Part shown: positions 54,515-64,000 of the stretch, one piece after another | Position numbering within the stretch: the stretch's first letter is position 1 | Layout: the number at the start of each line of letters is the position of its first letter | NCBI GenBank assembly: GCA_013339765.2 | Contig: CM023449.1 | Span: forward strand, 204,005,422 to 204,069,421 | DNA length: 64,000 nt | DNA from: Haemaphysalis longicornis | Taxonomy: Eukaryota > Arthropoda > Arachnida > Ixodida > Ixodidae | Reading direction: 5' to 3' | Translations under genes and position numbers: made by a program | Notes under the pieces: generated by a model | Told to the model about the DNA's origin: nothing | The model's database searches: none | Seen by the model: only the letters and a program-made list of their open reading frames with translations

Positions 54515-55459
54515 GAGGGAGGGAGGGAGGGATGCCTTTAATAATAAATAGAAGTCAGCCTGGCAGCGAGCTTGGCTTGACACTCCACATGAGCAACAGA
54601 GCGGCGAAAATGAGCGAAGGAATTGACGACACAAAAACGCATGCAAACACTAACAAACCCAGATAAGCACACAGAAACTGACCGAAGCAGGAACACGTGC
54701 ACAGCACAAGCACATCAGTAAAGTTAAGGCAACGCGTTCCCAGAGTTTTATTCAGGCCGCAGTCACGGAGCCAATGACATCAAGGCCCCTGAGTCCGTGT
54801 TACCATGACATTTGAGTGCCACGGACGGATGATGTCGCTAAGTTTTAATGGTGTATCAGCCCGCAGTGCCAAAGTTGTCTTCACGTTTAGGCGGGGAGTA
54901 TCAAAACGGTGACACACACACAGTCTACATTTCAATGTCCTCACGAATACTGCAAGCGTAACAGTGAGGAAAGGCATCTTGGCGCGTCTTGTGCAAGTAG
55001 TGGTTAGTAAAAGCGACGTTGAGGCGGATGCGGTGAAGAATTCATTCCATCGTCACGTTTTCCCAGGCCACACGGCTTTCGGAAAGTACAAGCGGAAATG
55101 ATTCTATAAAGTTGCTTATAATTTTTTGATCTGTCCGTCTATATCGATAGTTGTAACTGCCCCGCACAGACTACACAAGCGTCGAGGCATCACGTCGAGT
55201 GAATGGAATCGGGATGATCATGCTAGACTGGTAGTGGGCCGCGCAAGCTGTTTGGTCGGCCACAACATTTCCAATCACCACACAATCTCCAGGTAACCAC
55301 TGTAGCACTACGTCGTGGAGCAAGCTGGTAGCCTGTGTATGCAGGGTGAGTACTTCGTGGGCCAGTTGTTCCCGATGAAATAAGGCTAGCTGTTGAAGCG
55401 CCGCCCGTGAATCTGTGCAAATCACTCGCTTCTTGCCCTAAAATGCACTGCAAAAACAA
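54515..55459 (-). pseudogene. LINE RNase H + C-terminal fragment
   Basis: Reading leftwards: ICTDSRAALQQLALFHREQL and VVLQWLPGDCVVIGNVVADQ (55425-55240) are RNase H motifs (TDSRA, QWLPG, GN..AD). Then FTNHYLHKTRQDAFPHCYAC (near 55000) and LNVKTTLALRADTPLKL (near 54870) match the C-terminal region. The histidine/glycine of WLPGHxG is replaced (GDCVVIGN), so it is inactive. A (GGGA)n tract at 54514-54531 marks the tail end. Confidence 0.7.
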
Positions 55460-57765
55460 GAGCGCGAAGCAGCAAGTTTTGAGGTCGTCTACGTTGTGTT
55501 GTGGTTTAACCTGGCCGCAATTGTGGCAGTCGCCTTCTTTTGTCCTTGTCTTCCGCGCAGTTTTCCTTGCCGTTGTGCTTGCGTAGTGTGTAAAAACTAA
55601 AAAAAGACTTCGTTATTGTCCAATCAGGTTTGCGGCTTTTTCTCCGTCTTTTGGCGCGAATTCTTTCTACAAGCAGACTGGCTGCACTTAACGATCCAAC
55701 TTCGCCGCAGTCATAGCTTTCCCCCACATCGAGCCGTTCTACGCACGTGCCGCCACGTGCACTTGTCACGGTGAGGGCATCAGGCTAATTCTTGTTTCAT
55801 TCTGCCAGTGTGCCGCGCTAGCACTGTGATTGGAGTACTTGGCTGCCGGTCAGGCGACGCGGGTTAAAATCACACACGAATCTGGATGTTATTATGATTC
55901 CGCGAACTGCCGTGCTGAAGGCTTCGTACAGTGCTCTTCTGCTTTGTGGCAGAGCCATGACTACGTGTGCCTTCCGCGTGAGCGCTTCTCTGTTGGTGAT
56001 TCAAGCTTGCAGCGACAGCCAACAGATCCCAACAAGCCGCGACTCGACTGGGAATGGCCGGTCCGCGGACGGCTCTCTGTGGCAGACGCGGCACGCAGAG
56101 ACTGAAGCCCCTTCATCGGCCGTTGTGGATATCTCCTCTCCCTTCTCTCGGATTTAGCTTGCGCCGCTACTATCGACCACTCACAAACTCTGGAAAGAGT
56201 GTTGCGTGTGTCTTTACAGTTCACGCAGTGCGCAAAAATCAGGGGAAAAGCTTATTTGATCGTGAGCGCTTTGGGTATAAATACGGGGTTCCAAGTGCAG
56301 AAGCTGCGCTCATTTTGGAGCAGCGTATCAATGCTGTCACTCTGCTCGAGTCCTGTACTGTAACCTCGCCCATCAGGGCATTGTTCCTGTCTTGCTTCGG
56401 CTCATCTTTCGCCATGCAGTAAACCAGTTAAGTTTGCCTTCGGCTTCTTGTCGTCATCTTTAAGGCAGCGACATGTGCTGGCCGCTCACCACCACTTTAC
56501 CTCCCATGCTGGAGGCGACGGAGCCCGGTACTGAGGGACGTCTTCCCGAATGCAACAATGTGTTTTGGTTATTTATTTTCTCTTTATAGCGGCGGCTATC
56601 TGGAACCATTTCGGTTGCCGACGTCGACGATTACGACTGTGGTCAATTCCCGTGTTTGATGAGACACCTGAGGCTTTTGTATTAAAACATGTGGTGTCTC
56701 AGATAAGAAGGTTTGTTAAGACTGGCGCAGCAGAAAAATCGATTTTTGTCAGCTGAGTTCAAAATAGCGCCAGCGCTTCGCAAAGAGCGTCTAGCGGTTA
56801 TTCAAGATGATCTTCAAATATCGTCCTTCATCACTCGGAAGAAAGAGTTTCATGTACAGTTGAAACGAGGATTCTCGTTTCTTATAGCAAACGCACCAGC
56901 AAAATTCAGCAACTTTTATTCACTCATTTCGTTTATTCAGTTGCCTGTTATGGTTCTCCTTTTCGAAGTCGATATCAGAACTAAGGGTTTAGCGACAACC
57001 ATATTTTTTCCTACGGGAAGCCGTCGTTTTGGATTTGGTGGCGGGAAGGATATTTGAAAATGAGGACGTTTCCGACTGTATGGACGAAGGCCACAACAGG
57101 CACGAACAAAGCGAACACATTCATTTGTGAATATTGTGGAATCACCCTTTAATACCGTTAGCAGAATTTGAACTTGTAGATAACTGCCTTAATCCTCAAA
57201 ACGCGAATATTAAGAGTCTGATAAATTTGAAGCACGCTGCGCAGAGCGCCCTATGGTGGTAACCATAGGGCAACAACTCTACAGGTTGAAGCGCCTCACC
57301 CGTTCTTAGATGTGCAGGATTGTTTGATGTGCAGGATTGTTTAATGTGCAGGACTTCGTTTGACCTTGACGCGAGTTGCATGGAAGAAAGCTTCGCGTTC
57401 TATTAATCATCTTTCTCTTAACAAAGAGGCTTTGATTCTTTTTTAAGTGATGCAAAATTGCATGCTGTCTTTATAGGCCCTTTGAGGAATTTATTAGCGA
57501 CTGTAACCATCGCCAAAAAAATCTTCAGCACTGCCACTTCCTACCAGTTGCGATAGTTCAGGCCTGATGTACACCCGTTCAAGTGTTTAACAACTTCTAA
57601 TGAGAAAGTCCCCCACAGGTGTGACGGCGGGCAAGTAAGAACGGCTGGTTCCCATTACGGGACTGCGCCCCGTCGCTGTGCGCAAAATGTCGTATTTTGC
57701 TTTTCACCTTATTTCTTTGTCTCAATTCTACAAGCCATTACAATCATTCTTTATGATGAGTTGTA
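55460..57765. other. Unassigned
   Basis: GC-rich frames at 55830-56160 and a TATAAATAC at 56275-56283 could belong to an LTR or promoter, but no partner LTR was seen. A 10-bp inverted repeat GCCCTATGGT/ACCATAGGGC lies at 57247-57270 and a threefold TGTGCAGGATTGTTT-type tandem at 57311-57354. Confidence 0.35.
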
Positions 57766-57769
57766 ACTA

Positions 57770-57852
57770 CGCAATAAACGACGAGAGACACAGAAGAAAT
57801 TTACAAGACACACAATTCACAATTCCTTCTGTGTCCCTCGACGTTTATTGCG
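57770..57852. repeat. 27-bp hairpin
   Basis: Arms 57770-57796 and 57826-57852 pair with two mismatches; the 29-nt spacer contains a repeated ACAATTCACAATT. Confidence 0.85.
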
Positions 57853-57854
57853 CT

Positions 57855-59569
57855 GTTAAATTCCATCGTGAATACGTACCAACTCGCCCAGCTTTCCATT
57901 TTGTTACAATCATTGTTATTTTCCAGTTCTAAGGGATATTAGAGCGCAGTTCCTGTGTGCCAAAATTTGTTTTGTGGAAGGTGTCCTAAGTTAAGCGGAA
58001 ACGCAACAAAATAGGTAATGGAATAACGTTATCTTTGTTCAGACAAAGTACCTGCACCTCATTTCTAGACATTGTCGCGTTTTAAAAGTTATGTCAGCTT
58101 TCTTTTAAATAATTTTAACGTGGTTTGTATGCCGGAAATTCTAGTGAGAAACAACCTTACGAGATGGGGTTTTAGAGTTAGCGGTACCCTCCCCGTACGA
58201 GTCAAAGCAAAACTTCCAGCTCTACAAGCGCAACAGCAGAATTATTGTGAGATGAAGAGCAGCTCTAAGACGCGAAGTTTTTGTACATTAGAATCTGGCT
58301 AGTTGAAATATAGTGGCTTAAAAAGCCGCTGCAATGCTCACCAGTGTCCTGCTTGGTCAGGGTGCTGCGCGTACTGGAGAAGCCTGTACTGGAGAAACTA
58401 GCCTGTACTGCAGTATTTATGGCAGCCACACTGCTCTTCCAGCTGTGGTGGGAACGTTGCCAGGTCGTAAATTGCCGGATATATGGGTCAGGCACAGATA
58501 CTTGATATATCATTAATTATCCACGGGCACGAAATGTACATCCTTTCTCAAATTTTACCCTTTGTTTTTCACTACAACACTGTAGCCGACAATGGTTCAA
58601 AACAGCCTATCATCGTTTCTATGAACAGCGGGTGGAAAAAACGTAGACTAAGAAGCATTTATGTGTATTTTGGTGTCCTTTTACAGTTTGAGCCCGCTGG
58701 ATATGTGAAAATCGGTGATGTCATTCCGCCAGATGTGGATAGATTTCGACACTACGCGCTTTATTGTGCAGCCGAGATCAACCGCGCATGATGCATATAT
58801 AAAATTGGTGGGGTTTTTGAAAAAGTAGCCGAGCGTTACGGCATGTCCACACCTCCAAAATAACAGCAGAGAAAATTATGAAGAGCCAGCTCCTAAAAGG
58901 CGCGCAGAACATTTAGCTATGGCGGGAAAGGGCGGAAAACTGACACCAAAACAAAAAAATTAGCTGGGCAAACGTGCTACAAGGATCCTTTAAAACAGCG
59001 AAGGAAGAAAAGGGGGGTATGTGGGCGAAAAAAAATGAAAACGAATAAGTAATTACAAATCTGTAAAGAAGGCAAACGAGAGAGCGAGAATTATTCTTAT
59101 TAGGGTTAAAATAAAAGGAGTGCGTGGTTGGCGTGGTTTCTAGAGGTTCGAGCTGGCCGCATATGGTCAATGGCCTATGTGAGCATATACATGCCACATA
59201 ATAAGTCCTGGGTATGGCGTGTATGTCTACAATTGTCATCTGTCGTGGCGGCGGCATAGGTCGGCGACCGCCAATCCCGTAAACAACATTCTATGGCGTC
59301 ATAGGGAAATCTCCAGAAAGTGTATGGCTGGAAAGTCGCCACTGGTTCATATATTTTACTTAATATCTCCGTTATTTGTTCGAAGTTCACGATAAAATTG
59401 GATATCGTTGTTATCGAGACAACGCAGTCACTTATACAAACCGAAAAACCGAACTTGTATTTTGTCTTCATGGCCCCTTTAACCTTAAGGGGAAGTACGA
59501 TTGTTTGTGCCACTCGTTGCAACATTCGGTTGCAGCTGAATGTGCAACCTAAGTTTGTGAGTGGGAGGA
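57855..59569. other. Unassigned with a one-sided TTAA end
   Basis: TGGCCCCTTTAA at 59471-59482 looks like the right end of a TTAA element without a left partner. A GTACTGGAGAAGCCT-type tandem lies at 58371-58395. No gene recognised. Confidence 0.35.
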
Positions 59570-61480
59570 GAGTGTGCTAGAAGTCAGGGGCACGATGGCT
59601 AGACAGGATACTGGTAAACTTTCCCAGGAGACAAAAGATTTAGTTAGGAAACGGCCAGTGACAGAATAGAACTAGTGGAGCTTTCGAAGATAAACAACGT
59701 AAGGCAGCTCACATGCGGAAGTATAATATGGAGAGGATCGAGCATGCTGTAAAGAACGGAGGCAGCCTGAAAGCAGTGAAAAGGCGTCTAGGCATGGGGA
59801 AAAATCAGATGTGCGCACTTAAAGACAAGCAAGGCAATGTCATCACAAATAGGGATAAATAGTTATAGTAGCCGAGGAGTTCTATATAGGGGTGTACAGT
59901 AGCCGCTACATACAGGATAATGCCGAATGTCGAAGCAGTTCAGAGGAGGTAGACATCCCACCAGTAACGAAAAAAGAAGTAAAGAAGGCTTCGAAAGAAA
60001 TGGAAGGGGCAAAGCACCTAGTGAGAATTAGATAACAGCAGACCTCTTGAAGGATGGCGGGCAAATTGTACTAGAAAAACAGCAAACCGGTATACGCAAT
60101 GTCTAAGGACCGCGAGTATACCGGAATCTTTGAAGAACGCGAACATCCGCCTAATCTTTAAGAAAGGTGACATGAAGGACTTGAAAAATTACATGCCGAT
60201 CAGCTTACTGTAGTCGTCGACAAGGTACTTACCAAAGTAATCGCAAACATAATTTTTGCCACCTTAGATTTCCGTCAACCTATTGAACGAGCAGGGTTTC
60301 GTGAAGGCTTTTGAACAATGGACCATATTCATACGATCAATCAGGTGATAAAGAGGTGCGCGGAGCATACTCAACACCTTTATAGCCTTCATTGATTATG
60401 CGAAAGCAGTTGACTCTGTCGAAACCTCAGCAGTAATTCAGGCATTGCGGAATCAGGGATATCTACATTGGGTCCACAGCTACTACCGTCCTCCACAAGA
60501 AGACCAATGAAATATCTATAAGGAAGGGCGCAGACAACGAGACAATCTCTCCATCTCCATTGTTATTCACAGCATGTTTACAAGAAGTATTCAGAACATT
60601 GGATTGGGAACAGGTGGGCGTAAGGGTTAATGGAGAACACACCAGTAACCATAGATTCGCTGATGACGTCGCCTTGCTAAGTAACTCGGGGGACGAATTG
60701 CAAAGCACGATTGCAGCACTGGACAAGCAGAGTAGAACTGTGGGCCTGAAAATTAATATGCAGAAGACTAAAGTAATGCTCAATAACCACGGGAGAGCAC
60801 AGCCATTTGAGATAGGTGGCGAGACAGTGGAAGTGGTAAGCGAATACATCTATTTCGGCCATACTGTGACCCAGGATCCCAACCATGAGGCGGAGGTAAT
60901 TACTAAAGATAAGAATGGGGTGGAGTGCATTCGGCAGGCATTCTCAGATAATGAATGGCAGCCTACTATTGTCCCTGAAGAAGAAAGTGTATGTCAGCTG
61001 CACCTTACCGTGGTCACCTACGGGGAAGAAACTTGGGGGCTCACTAAGAGGGTTCAACTTAAATTGAGGATGACTCAGCGCGCAATGGAACTGAAAATGA
61101 TAGGTGTAACATTAAGGGACAAGAAGAGAGCGGCGTGGATCAGGGAACAACCGCCTGTAAAGGACATATTAGTAGAAATTAAGAAGAAATGGGTGTGGAC
61201 AGGGCATATGTAATGCGAAGGCAAGATAACCGTAGGTATTAAGGGTAGCAGAGTCGATCCCTACTGAAGGCAAGTGTGGCAGGGGATGGCCGATGGTTAC
61301 ATGGGCAGATCAGATCAAGAAGTTTGGGGGGATAAACAGGTCGCAGTTAGCACAGGAGCGGCATGTTGGAGATCCATGGGAGAGGCCTTTGCCCTGCAGC
61401 GGGCGTAGATAGGCTGCTGCTGCTGCTGATGCTGCTGCTGATGATGATGATGGTGATGATGATGACGACGATGATGATAG
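59570..61480 (+). mobile_element. RTE-clade LINE copy 2, 5'-truncated
   Basis: Aligns with copy 1 from GGCACGATGGCTAGACAGG (59588; copy 1 near 4550) to the 3' end CCTGCAGCGGGCGTAGATAGG and a CTG/ATGATG tail (61403-61480). Many frameshifts and stops before 60540. Confidence 0.85.
59590..61213 (+). pseudogene. RTE reverse transcriptase, decayed
   Basis: The longest open part (60560-61213) has LFTACLQEVFRTLDWEQ, RFADDVALLSNSGDELQS with the catalytic FADD, GLKINMQKTKVMLNNHGRAQ and the C-terminal RTE region missing from copy 1 (EYIYFGHTVTQDPN, TYGEETWGLTKRVQLKLR, MELKMIGVTLRDKKR). Upstream the frame is broken repeatedly, for example at 59860 and 60300. Confidence 0.8.
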
Positions 61481-61484
61481 AGCG

Positions 61485-63235
61485 CGGTTGTTGCTGTCAC
61501 ATCGGGGCTAACTTCACCATACAGTTAATTTATACATGCTCTCTGCTTGGTGCCTGTAGGAGGAGCAGGACAGGAGGAGCCTGTAGGAGGAGCACGCAAT
61601 CACGCATTGAGGTGGAAACGGGATGGAAGGGCAGCAATTCACCCTATGAAAGTTTCGGGTGGCAATGAAGACCGGTGGCAATAGGTTCCATTAAATAACC
61701 TTGCCAAAGATAACAGTAGCGCCATTCTTGCACTCCAAAGTTGAAAAAAAAATAGCCGGTGACAAATAGTGAAAAATAAATCGATGCGGAAAGCAGGGAC
61801 GTTCTGTCAATTGTAACAGGCTGGTGCTTGCCATGGTTTGACGCTATGACACACTCGCGCGAGTTTGTGGGACGCTAAATACTGAATAACTTGTCGTACC
61901 AGAAATGTCACGTGCTTCGTAACTCCCTCGATTTTTGTTGGATAGCAAAGAATGCCTTGTTTGTGGTGAAACAGAGTAATTAATTCTTGCATTTCCTCGG
62001 GCGTTTCCCTTCAATTTTGTCGGGACGTTTGAGCGCACGTCACAAGCAACCCAAAAAGAGGCAGGGCCCGTTTTAACGTCGCTCTCTTCGCGGAAACTTG
62101 TTCTTGTTGGCTTTGAAATTTGTCGCAACGGTTGGAATCTCAGCAGAAAGGGCCCTTAACGCCATCTTAGTAGGACGGCATCCGGGCGAAGTTGGCCATC
62201 AAGCACCGCCCTTGTACGCCGCCCAGGGTGTCGGAACGAAATGTTGTTCGTTCCGGTTTCTGTCTCGTTCTACAAATAAAACTTCCATTCTGGTTCAGCT
62301 CCCGAATGAAAAAAATGATGGCTCGTAATGGTTAATAACGATTCGTGTTTGCGCGCAGGGAAACTTGAGATTTATAAAATATGTTAAAAAACATTGAGAA
62401 TTTTAAAGTTATGTTAAAAAATTACTTGGTGCTAATCAATGTTTTCTAAAAGGGTTCTTTACTACTCAACACCAAACAAAAACATTGAGGACACCTAAGC
62501 ACTTTTATTGTGTACCTCTTGATGGCGCAGCTGTAAATGACGCTCCAAGTTTCCGCCCTGGTCCCCAGAATCTCAATGTCGGAACTCCTCAACCTGGCAA
62601 CCAGGACACGTACGTTGATCGAAACGCAGTCGTAGATGAAAAATCATCGCGCGCTTTTTGTTTTGTGTTGCCCCATTGGTGTGAAGGGTACATTTGCTCG
62701 GTGCGAACACTCCAAGCCTCCAGGAAACTAGAGTTCTGCGCGAGTACTCTAAATTTTGAGTATGCCACCTTCGTCTTGGGCCTGAGCACTACACCTGTTA
62801 ATGCATAACTTTGAATCAATTCAAAATCCTACCATGCGCGTTGTTACTAACTCGTGTAGTTGTGATATTATCGTTACAAGTTTACAACACTCTGTCTCAT
62901 GGGACACTCTAAAACTCTGGCGCACCTGTTCTTTCTGTTTAAACCCAAAACAGATTGCATGAGAGGAGGTGGCAATGGATCAACATCAGTACCTTCAGCA
63001 CCCCACGTATGCATCCTGACGAAGGGACAGCAGCTAGAAAATTTGTGAATATTCATGACGCACATCCACTTTCCAAGCGCCTTTTTCTGAATACCAATAA
63101 AGATAGGAATGCTCTGCCCGACACTATTCATTCTGCCGCTTATGAAATGTCTTCCACTGTCCTCTGGCAGTACTTGCGTACAGACGCAACATAACCTATA
63201 TCTGTTTCTATTGAATGTGCACAGTGAACTGAAAG
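61485..63235. other. Unassigned
   Basis: Only weak frames: 62485-62808 (+) has no recognised domain; 62955-63194 (+) contains NALPDTIHSAAYEMSSTVLW, faintly like the end of a Jockey/CR1-type LINE. Nothing firmer. Confidence 0.35.
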
Positions 63236-63239
63236 GGTA

Positions 63240-63902
63240 CAGTAAACATGTAGTGATGTAGTGTGGGCGGCCGCGACGAGCGAAAAAAAATTCCCCGCAT
63301 TTCCCCGAGGGGAAGAATGTGAAAGTGCGAATGCACGAGTTGAATTTGCGCGGTTCGGTAATGTTCGCGAAAGAGAGATCACACACACACACACAACTAC
63401 AAAGAAAGAAAGATGCATTTATTCACAGACACCTATTTGTGTTGTCGTTGTACTTGATTGCTAGAGCGGATCTCAGCTTTGAAATTTTGTGTCAGTACTC
63501 CTTTAAGCGGGTGCATTAGCCCTTCTCACGCCCGATTCCTGGCCAATCCCCCACGTGGGTATGTGCCATGTCAGCGGCCAGGCAGCGCGCGCCCATCTCC
63601 CCCCGTTGCTAGGGAAGACGAGGAGCGCGCGCACCCGCAGCTGTTGCTATGCGGACTACGGCGGCGGACGATTCAGGCTCGCTTAAGAAGTGCATTCGCA
63701 CTTAAAAATGTTTTTACACAGGCCGCCGGAAGCGGGGACAGCGACCACGAGAACCCGTTGCCGTCGCCGTCGCTCGCTTGTGGCCGGCCAGAAGCAGCCT
63801 ACAAGCGAGCGAAAGCGGCGAGCAAGAGCGACGGAGGGCATTGGCGGCAGTGTACTAATTTTTTTTTCGCTCGTCGCTGCCGCCCACACTACATGCTTGC
63901 TG
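63240..63902. mobile_element. Tc1/mariner-like MITE
   Basis: Between TA at 63238-63239 and 63903-63904. Ends CAGTAAACATGTAGTG and, read inwards from the right, CAGCAAGCATGTAGTG, followed on both sides by TGGGCGG and GCGACGAGCGAAAAAAAA. The left end has an extra ATGTAGTG. Inside is an (AC)n tract (63380-63394). No transposase. Confidence 0.75.
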
Positions 63903-64000
63903 TACCCGTGGAGTTGCGGTTTTCGCATCGCGTGTCGCCTTCGCTGCATGTGGTTACCCCCTTTTACGTTGCACTCAATCCGAGAACCAAACTAAATTTT

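Noticed and set aside
56275..56283. TATAAATAC as a gene promoter
   Set aside because: No coding sequence or second LTR follows that would support it.

Overview
This window looks like a gene-poor, repeat-dense stretch of an arthropod genome, most likely a hard tick (Ixodidae). The reasons are the tRNA-headed SINE copies that resemble the tick Ruka family as I recall it, RTE and I-group LINEs, Penelope-like fragments, Ty3/Gypsy remnants, and many short TTAA- or TA-flanked DNA transposons. A run of 100 N at 29636-29735 shows it is a scaffold with one sized gap. Names such as Ruka or Tigger rest on remembered family features, not on a search.

Layout. 1-3271 (+): I-group LINE with an uninterrupted ORF2 that runs off the left edge. 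3268-6563 (-): RTE LINE copy 1, split by a 714-bp TTAA-flanked element at 5405-6118, with a tRNA-like head at 6489-6563. 6.6-14.7 kb: satellites, a probable terminal host exon (10151-10396 +), a possible exon (12728-12940 -) and a MITE (11765-12297). 14.7-28 kb: a transposon block with an inverted pair of related TTAA elements (14682-16360 and 22594-24503), two further TTAA elements, and degraded Gypsy pol (-) and gag (+). 28-34 kb: a possible exon (28357-28558 -), SINEs and a LINE ORF1 remnant. 34-42.4 kb: a TA-flanked MITE, a 2.1-kb LTR element with 204-bp LTRs and a 4-bp target duplication, a Penelope-like fragment, and a second Gypsy gag with an inverted copy of its LTR start.

The best host gene is on the minus strand at 51460-43016. 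Five exons, all with compatible splice phases, give a 210-residue secreted protein with a signal peptide and four N-glycosylation sequons, followed by an AATAAA 150 nt after the stop. Its introns hold a SINE, a pogo/Tigger-like element, nested TTAA MITEs and an ATTGG repeat. From 52 kb to the right end there are LINE and Penelope-like fragments, a 5'-truncated RTE copy (59570-61480) and a TA-flanked MITE (63240-63902).

No CRISPR array, prokaryotic operon or rRNA was seen. The window is best read as a record of nested transposition around a few host exons, with one newly assembled secreted-protein gene.
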